This document shows, piece by piece, positions 18,634-29,013 of a DNA stretch of 64,000 nt. The notes beneath the pieces were generated by a model. The model made no database searches, was not told where the DNA came from, and saw only the letters and a list, made by a program, of their open reading frames with translations. This DNA comes from AC-69 sp963751665 (GTDB lineage: Bacteria > Actinomycetota > UBA4738 > HRBIN12), in assembly GCA_963751665.1 (NCBI GenBank), contig CAVVVF010000004.1, forward strand, positions 1 to 64,000, in the 5' to 3' direction. How positions within the stretch are numbered: position 1 is the stretch's first letter; every line of letters starts with the position of its first letter. The translations under genes and the position numbers were made by a program.

Positions 18634-20845
18634 TTGGCCGTCAAGACTGCGCCTGAAAAGGCTCCCAAGAGCCCCAAGCGCACCCCCCGGCACGCCTCGA
18701 AGAAGCGAGGGTTCCTTCGCCGGTACTGGTGGGCCTTCGTCGCCGCGCCCTTCGTCCTGCTGTTCCTGCTGTTCGCCACGCTCTTGTTCGTGTACTCGCG
18801 ACTGGACCTCCCGGCCACCCCGCCGCCGCTCCAGACCACCTACATCCTCGACCGGGACGGCAACCTCCTGGGGACCTTCCACGCCTCGGTGGACCGCACG
18901 ATCATCCCGTTCAACCAGATGCCCGAGAGCCTCCGCGACGCCGTGATCGCCGCCGAGGACCAGGGGTTCTACCGGCACTCGGGCATCGACCCGCTGGGGA
19001 TCGCCCGGGCCGCCTGGAACGACCTGATCGCCCACAAGGTGGTCCAGGGCGGCTCCACCATCACCATGCAGCTGGTCAAGAACGTCTATGCCGGCCAATA
19101 CGAGACCGACCGCAAGACGGGGCAGACCACGTACGTGATCCCGCCGCGGACGTTCACACAGAAGGTCCGGGAGGCCCTCCTCGCGGTCAAGCTGGAGCGG
19201 ACGTACACCAAGAACGAGATCCTGGCCACGTACCTGAACACGATCTACTTCGGGCACGGCGCCTACGGCGTGGAGGCGGCGGCCGAGGCGTACTGGGGCA
19301 TCCACGCGAACGAGCTCAACCTGATCCGCTCGGCCACGCTCGCCGGCCTGATCTCCAACCCCTCGCTGTTCGACCCCATCGACCACCCCGCCGACGCCAG
19401 GATCCGGCGGAACTACGTCCTGGACCGGATGGCCGCGCTCGGAAACATCACGGCGGAACGCGCCGCGCAGCTGAAGCTCCAGGACGTCAGGACCCATCCC
19501 TCTGACGGCGGCCTCAGCTTCCCCCCGAAGCTCGGGTACTTCCTCGACTACACGAAGCGGACGCTGATCGCCAAGTACAAGGAGGCCCAGGTGTTCGGCG
19601 GCGGCCTGAAGGTCACGACGGGCCTCGATCCACGGATGCAGGCGGCGGCGGAGGAGGCCGTGGCGGCCCGTCTGAATACGCCCGGCGACCCGCAGGCGGC
19701 CGTGGTGGCCATCGACCCGGCGACCGGCGAGGTTCGGGCCATGTACGGCGGCAGCAACTGGGAGAAGTCGCAGGTGAACCTGGCGACGGGCGACGGTGGC
19801 ACGGGGCGGCAGGCCGGCTCGGCCTTCAAGCCGTTCACGCTGACCGCGGCCATGGAGGCCCGGGTCTCGCTGTCCTCCCGGTGGTACGGCCCGGGGACCA
19901 TCACCATCCCGGACCCCCGGTGCTACACGGACGGGAGGCCCTGGACCCTGTCCAACGCCAGCGACGAGGAGAGCGGCACGTTCAGCCTGGCCACCGCCAC
20001 CGCCTACTCGGTGAACACGGTCTTCGCCCAGGTCGCGTCGCTGGTCGGCCCCGATGCAGTGGTGGACGTCGCCCATCGGATGGGCATCCGCTCGCAAGCT
20101 TCGAGCCGGTGTGCTCGATCACCCTCGGCACCCAGGCGGTCACGCCGCTCGAGATGACCAACGGCTACGCCACCCTGGCGGCCCGGGGGGTCCGGCGGTG
20201 GGCCACGCCGGTCCACGTGGTCAGGGACGCGAGCGGCGACGTCCTCGATCGGACGACGAACGGCAAGGGGAAGCAGGTCGTCGCCACGAACGATGCGGAC
20301 CTGGTGACCTACGCGCTCCGAGAACGTCATCCGGTACGGGACCGGCACGAACGCGAACATCGGCCGGCCGGCGGCCGGCAAGACCGGCACGGCCCAGGAC
20401 TACGTGGACGCGTGGTTCTGCGGCTACGTGCCCCGGCTGGCCACGTGCGTGTGGGTCGGGTACCCGGAGGGCGAGATCCCGCTCGGAGAACGTGGAGGGC
20501 TACTCGGCCGTGTTCGGCGGCACCATCCCCGCCCTCATCTGGCACGACTTCATGCTGAAGGCGACCGAGCGGATGCCGGTCCTGGACTTCCCCACGCCGT
20601 CGTTCGACGGCTACACGGTCGGGGCTCCGACGCCGCCGCCCCCGCCCTCGCCATCGCCGACTCCGGAGCCCACACCGTCGCCGACCCCGTCGCTCTCCCC
20701 ATCGCCGATCCCCAGCCCCTCGCCAAGCGTCTCCCTCCCGCCCAGCCCGACGCTGCTCGCCGACGCCGACGCCGTCGCCGTCGGCGGGCGCTGCTGCGGC
20801 AGCGGACCGGGGAGGATGAGGACGGGGCCTACGAGGCCTCGTTGA
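18634..20845 (+). CDS. Class A penicillin-binding protein, PonA-like (three frameshifts at the 3' end)
   Basis: A bifunctional PBP of about 735 residues. One membrane helix (APFVLLFLLFATLLFVYS) is followed by GT51 (AAEDQGFYRHSG, GGSTITMQLVKN) and a transpeptidase domain with GSAFKPFT, TAYSVNTVF and AAGKTGTAQD. The first 1.46 kb is open. At about 20097, 20326 and 20484 extra bases move the frame; the pieces CSITLGTQAVTPLEMTNGY, GTGTNANIGRPAAGKTGT and GYSAVFGGTIPALIWHDFM restore the normal order. The tail is a Pro/Ser/Thr-rich repeat. A TTG start behind a TAGAAT box is consistent with leaderless translation. The 3' end overlaps the convergent kinase gene by 17 bases. Confidence 0.88.
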
Positions 20846-22959
20846 CCGCGAACTCGCGAGGCCCGGGGACCGACTCCAGCGGGAGCGTGGCGACGACGGT
20901 CGTCCCTCGCCCCGGCGTCGAGTGCACCATGAAGGTCCCGTTGGCCAGCTCGACGCGCTCGCGCATGGAGGCCAGGCCGACCCGTCCCATCCGAAGGAAC
21001 TCCCGGGCCCTGGCCGCGTCGAACCCCACGCCGTCGTCGGTGACCTCGATCCGGAGCTGGCCGGCGACGGCCTCCACGGCGACCCCGATCCGCACGGCCT
21101 CGGCGTGCTTGCCCGCGTTCGACAGGGCCTCCTGCACCACCCGGTAGGCCAGCGTCTCCAGGTCCTGGGGGACGTCGCCGACGCCCTGGGGCGGCGAACT
21201 CGGCGTCCAGCTTGTTGTCGCGGCCGAACTTCTCCACGGTCTCCCGGAGGGCGGGCACCAGGCCCCGTTCCTCCAGGAGCGGAGGCCGGAGGCCGGCCAT
21301 CAGACGGCGGAGGTTGTCGGCCTCCTCGGCCAGCTCCTTGCGGACCTTGGTCAGGACCTCGACGCCCTCCTCGCCCTCACCCGCCTTCAGCATCAGCAAC
21401 ACGGCCTCGAGCGAGAGCGACGCGGCCGAGACCCCCTGCACCGGCCCATCGTGGAGGTCGCGGGCGATGCGGTTGCGCTCGCTCTCGATGGCTGCGTTCG
21501 TCCGGCGCATGATCCGGGTGCGGTCCTCGTCGCGGTCCTGGAGGAACTTGAACAGCGAGCGGATGGTCTGGTCGGCAACGCGCTGGGCCGTGACGTCACG
21601 TACGAGCAGCAGCCGCCTCGGCGGGTCGCCCGGGATCTCCGAGGTCCGGGCCTCGAGGTAGTTGGCGTTCCCTTCCTGGAGCAGCGTCCCCTGCCCGGTC
21701 GTGGGGAGCGTGGCGAAGGACTCGTCGGCCTCGATCGCGGCGGCGAGCGCGACCCAGGGCTGGCCCTCGACCATGGCCTGGGGCAGGTCCAGCATGCTGC
21801 AGAATGCGTCGTTGGCCCGAACGATCACGTCCTTGTGGTCGAGCTCCACGATGCCGTCCACGGCCGCCTCGAACACCAGGCGCAGGCGCTCCTCCGATTC
21901 GCGCAGCGTCTCGTTGGCCCGTTGGAGGCGCGCCAGCGCCTTGTCGGTCTCGCGGAGGGCAGCCTCCTTCCCCTCCAGCGCGTCCTGGGCGTCGCGGGTG
22001 CGCCTGCGTGCTCCGGAGCTGGTTCACCAGGATCCGCAGCGCGACGGCCACGCCGAGCACGTAGATGAGGCCGGAGGCCTGGACCGGGCCGATGACCGAG
22101 TTCGTCTCCATGGCCGCGACCAGCCCGAGGGCGGCGCACGCGGTCGCCACCGAGCCACCGTGGTCAGCAGGGCCCGCCCGTATCGCGAGTGCCGGGCGAC
22201 CTTGCCCTCGCCCATGCGCCGGGGAGCCGCCGTCACGACGAACGCGAGGCCCAGGGCACCAAGCGCGAGCGGGAGTTCGACCGCGGACCGCCCCGGCGTG
22301 TAGGTGCCCCGGACCCACTGTTCCGCGAAGGCCACCGCGCCGGCCGAGAACGCGGTGATCACGGCGAACTGCCCGACGTGGGCGAGCGACGGGACCCACA
22401 GGACGAGCGCCCCGTACGCCGTGATCGCCGTCGGCCAACATCAGCGCGAACACGGCGGTCGACAGCGATTCGACCGACGTCGCCACGTCGGGACGAAGCG
22501 CCAGGTACAGGATCACGGCGATGGACGCGGCGCCGAGGGCCACGTCAGCGGCGATCTGGCCCCGGATCTCCTTCGTTGAAGTGTTCGCGGTACTCGATCT
22601 CGACGGGGATGAAGAAGATGGCCCCGATCAGCAGGAACAGCGAGTCGTACGGGCTCGGCGAGTACTGACCGCCGTTACGGAAGTCGTTGACCATGAACAG
22701 GACGGCCACCGCGGCCATCGCCAGGATCCCGAAGGCAAGGAACGGCAGGCTCCGGATCAGGCCGGAGGAGCGCACGCGCCACAGGATGACGCCGGCCGAG
22801 AGCACGCATGCCCCGGCCAGGACCGCGTCGTGGATGCCCTCCACGTCGACCAGGGCGGGGCCCGCCAACGAGGTGGGTGGTCACCACACCGGCCATGGCT
22901 GCGCCGAGGACGCCCAAGACGAGCCACGTCGAGCGGCGGCTGGCCGCTTCGGTCGACAT
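20829..22959 (-). pseudogene. Membrane PAS sensor histidine kinase (HisKA_3 type), six or more frameshifts
   Basis: Reading leftwards from MSTEAASRRSTWLVLGVLGA, the pieces give about eight membrane helices (for example LIRSLPFLAFGILAMAAVAV and SLFLLIGAIFFIPVEI), a PAS domain (LVFEAAVDGIVELDHKDVIV), the phospho-acceptor box ERNRIARDLHDGPVQGVS and an ATPase domain (VVQEALSNAGKHAEAV, VTDDGVGFD, GLASMRERVELANG). Breaks occur near 22868, 22577, 22433, 22158, 22012 and 21192. The next upstream gene is a LuxR-type regulator, so the two form a NarX/NarL-like pair. As written only fragments could be made; conserved boxes in every frame suggest an intact original. Confidence 0.8.
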
Positions 22960-23076
22960 CGGCCCACTATGTTGCCTCGGGGGAAGGCTCGACTCCATCA
23001 CCCGCATGGTGTGGCGCTGGGCGGAACCCGGCCTAGGCCGGTTGGAGGACGAGTGGCGAGCCGTTGCCCGGCGGAG

Positions 23077-23719
23077 CTACTCGATCAGGCGCCGGCGGAG
23101 CGCCTCGGCCACTGCGGCCGTTCGGTCGGATGCCCCGAGCTTCTCGAAGATGTGCTCGAGGTGGGTCTTCACCGTGTCGGGCGAGATGTACAGGCGCTCG
23201 GCGATGTCCCGGTTGGTGTGCCCGAACGCGAGGAGCTGGAGGACCTCGATCTCGCGGGCGGTGAGCGTCTCGGCCTTGCGGTCCTTCTCCTTGGCTTGTG
23301 GAGAGCTCCTCCGCCAGGGCCACCACGAGCTGGGGGTCGATCACCATGTTGCCCCCCGCGACGAGTCGGACGGTCTGGATGAGGTGCTCGGCGTCGCGGG
23401 CCTTCAGCACGTAGCCCCGGGCCCCCGAGCGAACCGCCTCCACCACGAACTGGCGGTCGTCGTAGGCGGTGAGCATGATGACGCCGACCTTGGGGAAGCG
23501 GTCGCGGATCAGCCGGGCCGCCTCCAGGCCGTCCATCTCGGGCATCCGGATGTCCACCAGCGCGATGTCGGGTTTCTGCTGCTCGACCAGGTCCAGCGAG
23601 CTCCTGGCCGTTGGAGGCCTCCCCGACGACCTCGATGCCCTCCGCCATGTCGAGGTACCGGCGAAGGCCCTGGCGGACCAGCGAGTGGTCGTCCGCGATG
23701 GCTACCCGTTGATCGTCAC
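23077..23719 (-). pseudogene. NarL/LuxR-family response regulator (about three frameshifts)
   Basis: The receiver domain contains VAIADDHSLVRQGLRRYLD, the phosphorylation site in DIALVDIRMPEMDG, and VIMLTAYDD. The LuxR-type DNA-binding domain is LTAREIEVLQLLAFGHTNRD followed by ISPDTVKTHLEHIFEKLGA. The frame changes near 23705 (just after a GTG start), 23603 and 23297. It lies upstream of the membrane kinase gene on the same strand and should be its partner, with the kinase phosphorylating Asp and the dimer then binding DNA. A total of about 214 residues is normal for the family. Confidence 0.8.
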
Positions 23720-23788
23720 CCGAGGCTCCCTCTGCCCGTCCTGTCGGCCCGACTCGCTGGGCCCATCCTATATGTCGGCCACGCCGGT

Positions 23789-24953
23789 CTAGAAGATGTA
23801 GTACCAGTTAACGAACAGCACAACGAGGAGCCCGAGCCCGGCGGCCCCCACCGCAGCCACGGCCTTCTGGGGGATCCGCCATCGCTCGGTCAGCTGGGCC
23901 AGGGCCCAGAAGGCCGGGAACAGGGGCAGCACGAACCGGGGCATCGACATCAGGGGCGCGGTCCGGCGAACACGAACGACAGGGGGATCAGCAGCCCGCC
24001 CCACAGGTAGACCGAGTACGAGGGCCGGTACCGGAACAGCGCGAAGACGGAGGCCGCCGACCACGGGGACCACGATCAGCCAGTCGATCAGCCAGTAGCC
24101 GCCGTTCGTGTTGCCCAGGAGCGGAAGGCGTCCCGGGTGCCGTCGGCGAGCGTGGCCCAGCGGCCAAGAGAACGTGCGCTGCCAGTTGGCCTGCTGGCTG
24201 ACGGGGCGCCAGCCAGTCACCTGCCTTCGCCCCCCAGTACCCGAGGTAGGCCAGCGTGCCGAGGCCGGTGGCGACCGCGGCGCCGCGAGCCGCGGAGCGA
24301 GCGGCCGCGCCGCTCGCCGCGCTGGTGGAAGGCCTCCACGAGCAGCGCGGGCGCCAGCACCACGCCGATGTTCCGGGTGAGCGCGGCCAGGGCCCCGGCA
24401 GCGCCGGCCACCCCCCACCGTCGCGGACCGGGCTCCCCAGAACGCCGTCACCGCGAGGAGCAGGAACAGCGACTCGCTGTAGGGAGCGAAGAAGAAGAAG
24501 GACGTGGGGAACAGCGCGACGAACAGCACGGTCCGTCGGGCCGTCTCGACCGAGAGCTCCGGACGCGGTGAGGGCGTACAGGACGCACAGCGCGCCGGCG
24601 AACGAGGCGTTCGAGACGAGCAGCGCCGCGGCGAACGGATGGCCCGCCCATGACCCACGAGACCGCCCGGATGGCCAGCGGGTACAGCGGGAAGAAGGCG
24701 GCGCTGCCGTCGCCGACCCGGTACCCGCCCGAGGCGATCCGCAGGAACCACAGCGCGTCGAAGCGCTCGAAGCTGGTGAGGGCGTTGTGCCATCCAGGGT
24801 CGGGGAGGGGTTGCGCCCGCCACCCGGGGACCGAGACGGGCTTGAGCGGAGGGAACAGCCCCACGGCGACCAACCCCAGGACAGGAGCCCCAGGCGGACC
24901 GCGAGGAAGACGGTCAGGCTGTACCGGATCCCTTCCCGGGTCTCGGGCTTCAC
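23789..24953 (-). pseudogene. Membrane mannosyltransferase-like protein (PIG-V/Mannosyl_trans2 type), many frameshifts
   Basis: Fragments in alternating frames give RYSLTVFLAVRLGLL, SFERFDALWFLRIASGGYR (the acidic DALW-x2-IA-x2-GY loop of PIG-V-like transferases), FFPLYPLAIRAVSWVMGG, LFPTSFFFFAPYSESLFLLL, ALAALTRNIGVVL and MPRFVLPLFPAFWAL. The order and spacing match a polytopic glycosyltransferase of about 390 residues that uses lipid-linked sugar donors outside the membrane. I count at least seven frame changes. The GTG start overlaps the preceding gene's stop (GTGA). The sugar and acceptor are unknown; a cell-wall glycan or glycolipid is likely. Confidence 0.7.
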
Positions 24954-26169
24954 GCGGGGACGTCCGCCAGGGCCGGCGCGTGCGCGAACGGGACTGGCGT
25001 CGGCCTCACGGCTGCGGACCCAGGCCACCAGGCACCAGACCAGGATCGCCGCCCGGACCAGGACGGCCACCTCGAACGCGCCGACTGGGCAGCCCACCCA
25101 GGTCCGTGTACCGGCCGAACCACGAGAACCGGGTCAGGAACACGGCGACGTCGGCCGCCTCGAACGCGGCGAACAGCCGAAGGTCCGGCAGGACCAGGGC
25201 GAACCAGGGTAGGAGCCACAGCCCGTATTGCGGCGAGTACACCTTGTTCGTCAGCAGGAACGCCACCAGGATGGCGAACCCGAACGTCCAGCGGGGGAAG
25301 TCCGGCACCACCCTTCGGCGGAGCCGGTACAGCAGGACCGAGGCCGCCACGAAGGCCACCGCGGAGGCCACGTTGATGAGGCGGGTGTGCCCGCAGTACA
25401 GGTTGCCGGTGACGCGGTTGCAAGCGATGAACCACACGCTGTCCCAGTCCGCCGGCCGGGCCGCGTTGAACCGGAAGAACTCCCACCAGCTCTTGGGTGC
25501 GGCCAGCACGAACGGCAGGTTCACCGCCACCCAGGCGCCCGCGCCGGCCCACGCCAGATGGATGCCCCGGTCTGGCTGGCGATCCCGGAACCGTCCCAGC
25601 ACGAACGGCAGGAGCAGCAGGGCGGGATAGATCTTGGCCGCGGCTCCCAGGCCGAGGAGCGCGCCGGCCCAGACGTCGCGCCGGTTCAGGTAGGCCAGGG
25701 TCGCTGCCGTGGCGAAGGCCACCGCCAGCAGGTCCCAGTTCATGAAGCCGTAAATGAGGAGCGTCGGAGCGAGCGCGAAGTAGAGCGCCCGGGAGCCAAC
25801 CAGCAGGTACAGGCAGACGAGCACGACGAACGCCGCGATCGACAGCAGCACCACGTTCGTGTAGAAGAACCCGGCGACGCCGTCCGACGTCCAGGCGGCC
25901 ATGCGCATGGCGTACATCGAGAGCACCGGGTACTCGTCGCACTCGCCCTCCGCTGGGGCGCAGGCGTCAAGGTAGGGGAGCCGGCCCCCCGTCAGCTGCT
26001 CGGTGCCGTACAGGGGCACGATGTCCGAGTAGCAGTACGAGCGGTACTGGCGGCCGTCGCCCCAGTCGCCGCCGGCGCAGGGGGCCTTCAGCGCGATCCC
26101 CAACGCCAGCGTGGTCGCGAGGCAGGCCATGACCAGCCCCAGTCCGATCTGCTTGGTGGGGAGCGCCAC
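24950..26169 (-). CDS. GT87-like polyprenyl-phosphate glycosyltransferase (frameshifts near the C-terminus)
   Basis: A polytopic protein of about 400 residues starting VALPTKQIGLGLVMACLATT. The long outer loop has CYSDIVPLYGTEQLTGGRLPYLD, with the acidic D-x3-LYG motif of GT87/DUF2029 enzymes. Later parts include MNWDLLAVAFATAATLAYL, AAAKIYPALLLLPFVLG and FLLTNKVYSPQYGLWLLPW. The frame is open from 26169 to about 25095, then shifts; the last helix (VLVRAAILVWCLVAWV) is in the next frame. The GTG start lies six bases after GATAAT, so the message is probably leaderless. Relatives transfer mannose or arabinose from polyprenyl phosphate onto wall glycans. It is coupled to the next gene by GTGA. 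Confidence 0.78.
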
Positions 26170-26228
26170 GGGCCGATTATCTCGCCCGGGCAGGGCCGGC
26201 AGGAGAGGCCACCCCCCCGGGACATGGT

Positions 26229-26258
26229 GCGGGGCCGCCGAGGGGGAGGCGGCCCCGC
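26229..26258. terminator. GC-rich inverted repeat in the 26.2-26.4 kb gap
   Basis: GCGGGGCCGCC (26229-26239) and GGCGGCCCCGC (26248-26258) form an 11-bp perfect stem around an eight-base loop. It lies in the 282-base gap between two leftward genes and could end the regulator transcript. The remainder of the gap holds the GATAAT promoter of the glycosyltransferase and no gene. Confidence 0.5.
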
Positions 26259-26451
26259 TGTCACCTGGGAGCGCGCGCCGAGTCGGCGTCCGCACCCCCA
26301 GATGAACGAGAGAGCGGTGAGCTCTCGTGGTCCGGATCACCTTTGCGTTCGGCAGGATGGGGGACGCGCTGCATCCCTCGGGATGGGTAGAAGCGGGTAC
26401 CCGGTTCCGGGTAGGCGCGCCTCGGCGGCCCGGCGCGTTCCTAGATCGTTC

Positions 26452-27138
26452 CTAGATGGAGATCCCGCCGTGCTTCACGGCGAAGGCCACGGCCTCCAGC
26501 TTGGAGTGCACGCCGAGCTTGGCCAACAGGTTGCGGACGTGGGTCTGGACGGTCTGGGGGCTGATGAACAGCTTCTGGGCGATGCCCTCGTTGCGCATCC
26601 CCTCGGCCAACAGTTGGAGGATCTCCCGTTCCCGGTCGGTGAGGTCCTCGAGGAGAGCTTCGGCGCCGCGGCGGGCCTCCCGTTCCTTGGAGACCTGGTG
26701 AAGGAGCCGGGTGAGGGTCGCCGGGTCTATCAGGACCTCTCCCTCGGCCGCCGCCTTGGCCGCCGAGAGGACCTCCCCGGCGGCCTCGTCCTTGCCCAGG
26801 AAGCCCGAGGCCCCCGCCTCGACCGCCTCCACCAGGAGCCGGTCGTCGTCGTGGGCCGTCATGATCACGACCTTGGTGGCCGGCGAGACCTCCTTGATCT
26901 TGCGGGTTGCCTTGATGCCGTCCATGTGGCCCTTGAAGACGATGTCCATCAACACGACGTCGGGCTGGTGCTCGCGGCACAGCTCGATGGCTTCCTCGGG
27001 CACGTGGACCGGCGAGGCGATCATCCGGAGCGAGCCGTCCCGCTCCACCACCATGGCCAGGGCGTCGGTGAGGATCTTGTGGTCGTCGCAGATGAGCAGG
27101 GTGGTCGGCCCGCTGGCATCGCTCGACACGGCTGTCAC
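26452..27138 (-). CDS. NarL/LuxR-family response regulator
   Basis: A 228-residue intact regulator. The receiver has LLICDDHKILTDALAMVVER, the acceptor Asp in DVVLMDIVFKGHMDG, VIMTAHDDD and the lysine in GFLGKDE. A linker helix leads to the LuxR-type helix-turn-helix LTDREREILQLLAEGMRNEG and ISPQTVQTHVRNLLAKLG. Its GTG overlaps the kinase stop as GTGA, so the two are a coupled pair. Targets are not evident from the surroundings. Confidence 0.9.
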   Translation of the reverse strand: MTAVSSDASGPTTLLICDDHKILTDALAMVVERDGSLRMIASPVHVPEEAIELCREHQPDVVLMDIVFKGHMDGIKATRKIKEVSPATKVVIMTAHDDDRLLVEAVEAGASGFLGKDEAAGEVLSAAKAAAEGEVLIDPATLTRLLHQVSKEREARRGAEALLEDLTDREREILQLLAEGMRNEGIAQKLFISPQTVQTHVRNLLAKLGVHSKLEAVAFAVKHGGISI

Positions 27139-27929
27139 CCTCCCGGAAGCGTGACCCGGAGCATGGTACCCCTGTCCCCTTCATCCTCGATATCGATGCG
27201 CCCGGCCATGGCCTTGAGATGGGCCCGGCAGATGAACAGGCCGAGGCCGGCGCCCGGGGTCTCCTCGTACCCGGGTGGGCGCCACTCCGTGAACTCCTGG
27301 AAGACGTCCTCCCGGCGCTCGACAGGGATCCCGGGGCCCCGGTCGGCCACCTCCACCACGGCCTCGCCGTCGGGCGACCGGTAGGCCCGGACCTCGATGG
27401 GGGCGTCGGGCGGGGAGAACTTCGAGGCGTTGTCCAGGAGGTGGACGAGGACCTCGGACAGTCGGGTCCGGTCGAGCGGCGCGGTAAGGCCGTCCTGCAC
27501 CTCCACCACCATGGCGTGCGGGCCGCTCGGCGTGCGCCACGCGACGTCCCGGACCAGCGCGGCCACGTCCTCGTCTCGGACGTCGTAGCTGAGCTGGCCG
27601 GCGTCGATCCGAAGGGCGGTGGAGATCTCGTCGGCGATGAGCTTGAGCCGGTTCGCCTCCACGTCGATCAGCCGGAAGAACTCGAGGCGCTCGTCGTCGC
27701 TCATCGAGCCGTAGAGGCGGATGCCGGAGGAAGCGAGCCCCTTCACGGACATGATGGGGTTCTTGAGCTCGTGGCCGATCTTCGAGGTCAGGTCGGCCCG
27801 GCGCCGCGCGTCTTCGGCCCTCCCCGCCGGGGGGCGCCTGCGTGTTCGGACCCACACGGATGCGGCGAGGGCGAAGGCGAGGAGGCCCGCCCCCGCTCCG
27901 AGCAGGAAGGCGCCGGCTGCGTCGCTCAC
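27135..27929 (-). CDS. Sensor histidine kinase (HisKA type), short membrane-anchored
   Basis: A 264-residue kinase with one N-terminal helix (AGAFLLGAGAGLLAFALAAS) and almost no outer domain. The H box is SKIGHELKNPIMSVKGLA. The ATPase domain has VLVHLLDNASKFSPPD (N box), VADRGPGIPVE (G1) and GAGLGLFICRAHLKAM (G2). It lacks a recognisable sensor module, so it may sense the membrane or depend on a partner. A HisKA kinase paired with a NarL-type regulator is an unusual mix, since those regulators mostly pair with HisKA_3 kinases. Confidence 0.9.
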   Translation of the reverse strand: MSDAAGAFLLGAGAGLLAFALAASVWVRTRRRPPAGRAEDARRRADLTSKIGHELKNPIMSVKGLASSGIRLYGSMSDDERLEFFRLIDVEANRLKLIADEISTALRIDAGQLSYDVRDEDVAALVRDVAWRTPSGPHAMVVEVQDGLTAPLDRTRLSEVLVHLLDNASKFSPPDAPIEVRAYRSPDGEAVVEVADRGPGIPVERREDVFQEFTEWRPPGYEETPGAGLGLFICRAHLKAMAGRIDIEDEGDRGTMLRVTLPGG

Positions 27930-28004
27930 CGAAGGGGAGTGTAGGCCTTCGGCTGCCCGCCCCGGAAGGCCTGCCCGGACTCCTGGAAGGGCTACCAGCG
28001 ACGG

Positions 28005-28796
28005 CTACTCGTAGGAGTGCTCGCGGTCCGGGAACGTGCCCGCCTCGACCTCGGCGGCGAACGCCTGCGCGGCCCGGGCGATCTCCTCACGCAGGTTCGC
28101 GTAGGCCTTGGCGAACTTGGGCGGCTTGCCCTCGGACAGCCCGAGCAGATCGGTGATTACCAGTACCTGTCCGTCGCATCCCGGCCCGGCCCCGATCCCG
28201 ATGGTGGGGATGTGCAGCTGCTCGGTGATCCGCCTTCCCAGCTCCGCCGGGACGCCTTCCAGGACGATGGAGAACGCGCCGGCCTTCTGGAGCGCGCTCG
28301 CCTGCTCCAGGATCCTGGTCGCCGCCTCCTCGCCACGGCCTTGCACCCGGTAGCCGCCCATCCCGTGGACCGACTGGGGGGTCAGGCCGACGTGAGCCAT
28401 GACGGGCACACCGAGCTCGACCAGACGGTGCGTGAGCTCGATCTGGGGGCCCTCGACCTTGACGGCGTGTGCCGCGCCCTCCTTCAGGAACCGGCCGGCG
28501 TTTCGGACGCCCTCCTCCACCGAGACCTGGTAGGAGAGGAACGGCATGTCGGCCACCACCATGGCGTTTCGCGCGCCGCGGGTCACCGCGCGGACGTGGT
28601 GGAGCATCTCCTCCATCGTCACGGGCAGGGTGTTCGCGTAACCCAGGACGTTCTGGGCCAGCGAATCGCCCACCAGGAGCACCGGGGTGCCCGCATCGTC
28701 GAGGATCCGGGCTGTGGGGAAGTCGTAGGCGGTGAGCATGGCCCAGCGCCTGCCCTCCGCCTTCCATCCACGCAGGTCATGGACGGTAACGGTCAT
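28005..28796 (-). CDS. panB: 3-methyl-2-oxobutanoate hydroxymethyltransferase
   Basis: A 263-residue PanB, which transfers a hydroxymethyl group from methylene-THF to ketoisovalerate to make ketopantoate for pantothenate and CoA. Signature parts are MLTAYDFPTARILDDAGTP, LLVGDSLAQNVLGY, VVADMPFLSYQ, VKVEGP, MAHVGLTPQS and IPTIGIGAGPGCDGQVLV; Asp, Glu and metal ligands are intact. AGAAGGAGG precedes the ATG by about eight bases. No other pantothenate gene is nearby. It is divergent from the rpsF operon with a shared 217-base promoter region. Confidence 0.95.
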   Translation of the reverse strand: MTVTVHDLRGWKAEGRRWAMLTAYDFPTARILDDAGTPVLLVGDSLAQNVLGYANTLPVTMEEMLHHVRAVTRGARNAMVVADMPFLSYQVSVEEGVRNAGRFLKEGAAHAVKVEGPQIELTHRLVELGVPVMAHVGLTPQSVHGMGGYRVQGRGEEAATRILEQASALQKAGAFSIVLEGVPAELGRRITEQLHIPTIGIGAGPGCDGQVLVITDLLGLSEGKPPKFAKAYANLREEIARAAQAFAAEVEAGTFPDREHSYE

Positions 28797-28922
28797 GGCT
28801 CGCGCCTCCTTCTGGATGAGTGCACGGCTCCTTGGAAGTGTAGCGCCCGGCCGGTGGGCCTCCTTCCAGCTACCCCCCGCCCGGGCGAGGGAGGTGCCGG
28901 AGAGGCTGTCGGTGGCCGGTGC

Positions 28923-28996
28923 TAGGGTCGCCTCGTGGACCAGCCGGTAGACTCTGGAGGCCAGCCACGTCCTGCCCCCGGTGGGGGCCGTCCAGA
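28923..28996 (+). promoter_or_regulatory. rpsF promoter and possible S6:S18 autoregulatory leader
   Basis: A TAGGGT -10 box (28923-28928) would start transcription near 28935. In the leader UCUGG (28953-28957) can pair with CCAGA (28992-28996), enclosing a CCCCC-GGU-GGGGG hairpin (28975-28987) followed directly by an unpaired CCG (28988-28990). A CCG bulge next to a hairpin is the hallmark of the S6:S18 binding motif in rpsF leaders, which lets the protein pair repress its own operon. This is inferred by eye and was not folded. Confidence 0.4.
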
Positions 28997-29013
28997 CCAG
29001 AGGAGGTGGGGAC

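Noticed and set aside
20630..20760. Repeat array in the PBP tail
   Set aside because: The CCG/TCG-rich repeats encode a Pro/Ser/Thr linker, a common feature of actinobacterial PBPs, not a CRISPR or mobile repeat.
20829..24953. UGA recoding by the tRNA-Sec as the cause of broken genes
   Set aside because: The breaks are changes of frame, not in-frame TGA codons, and no hairpin follows them.
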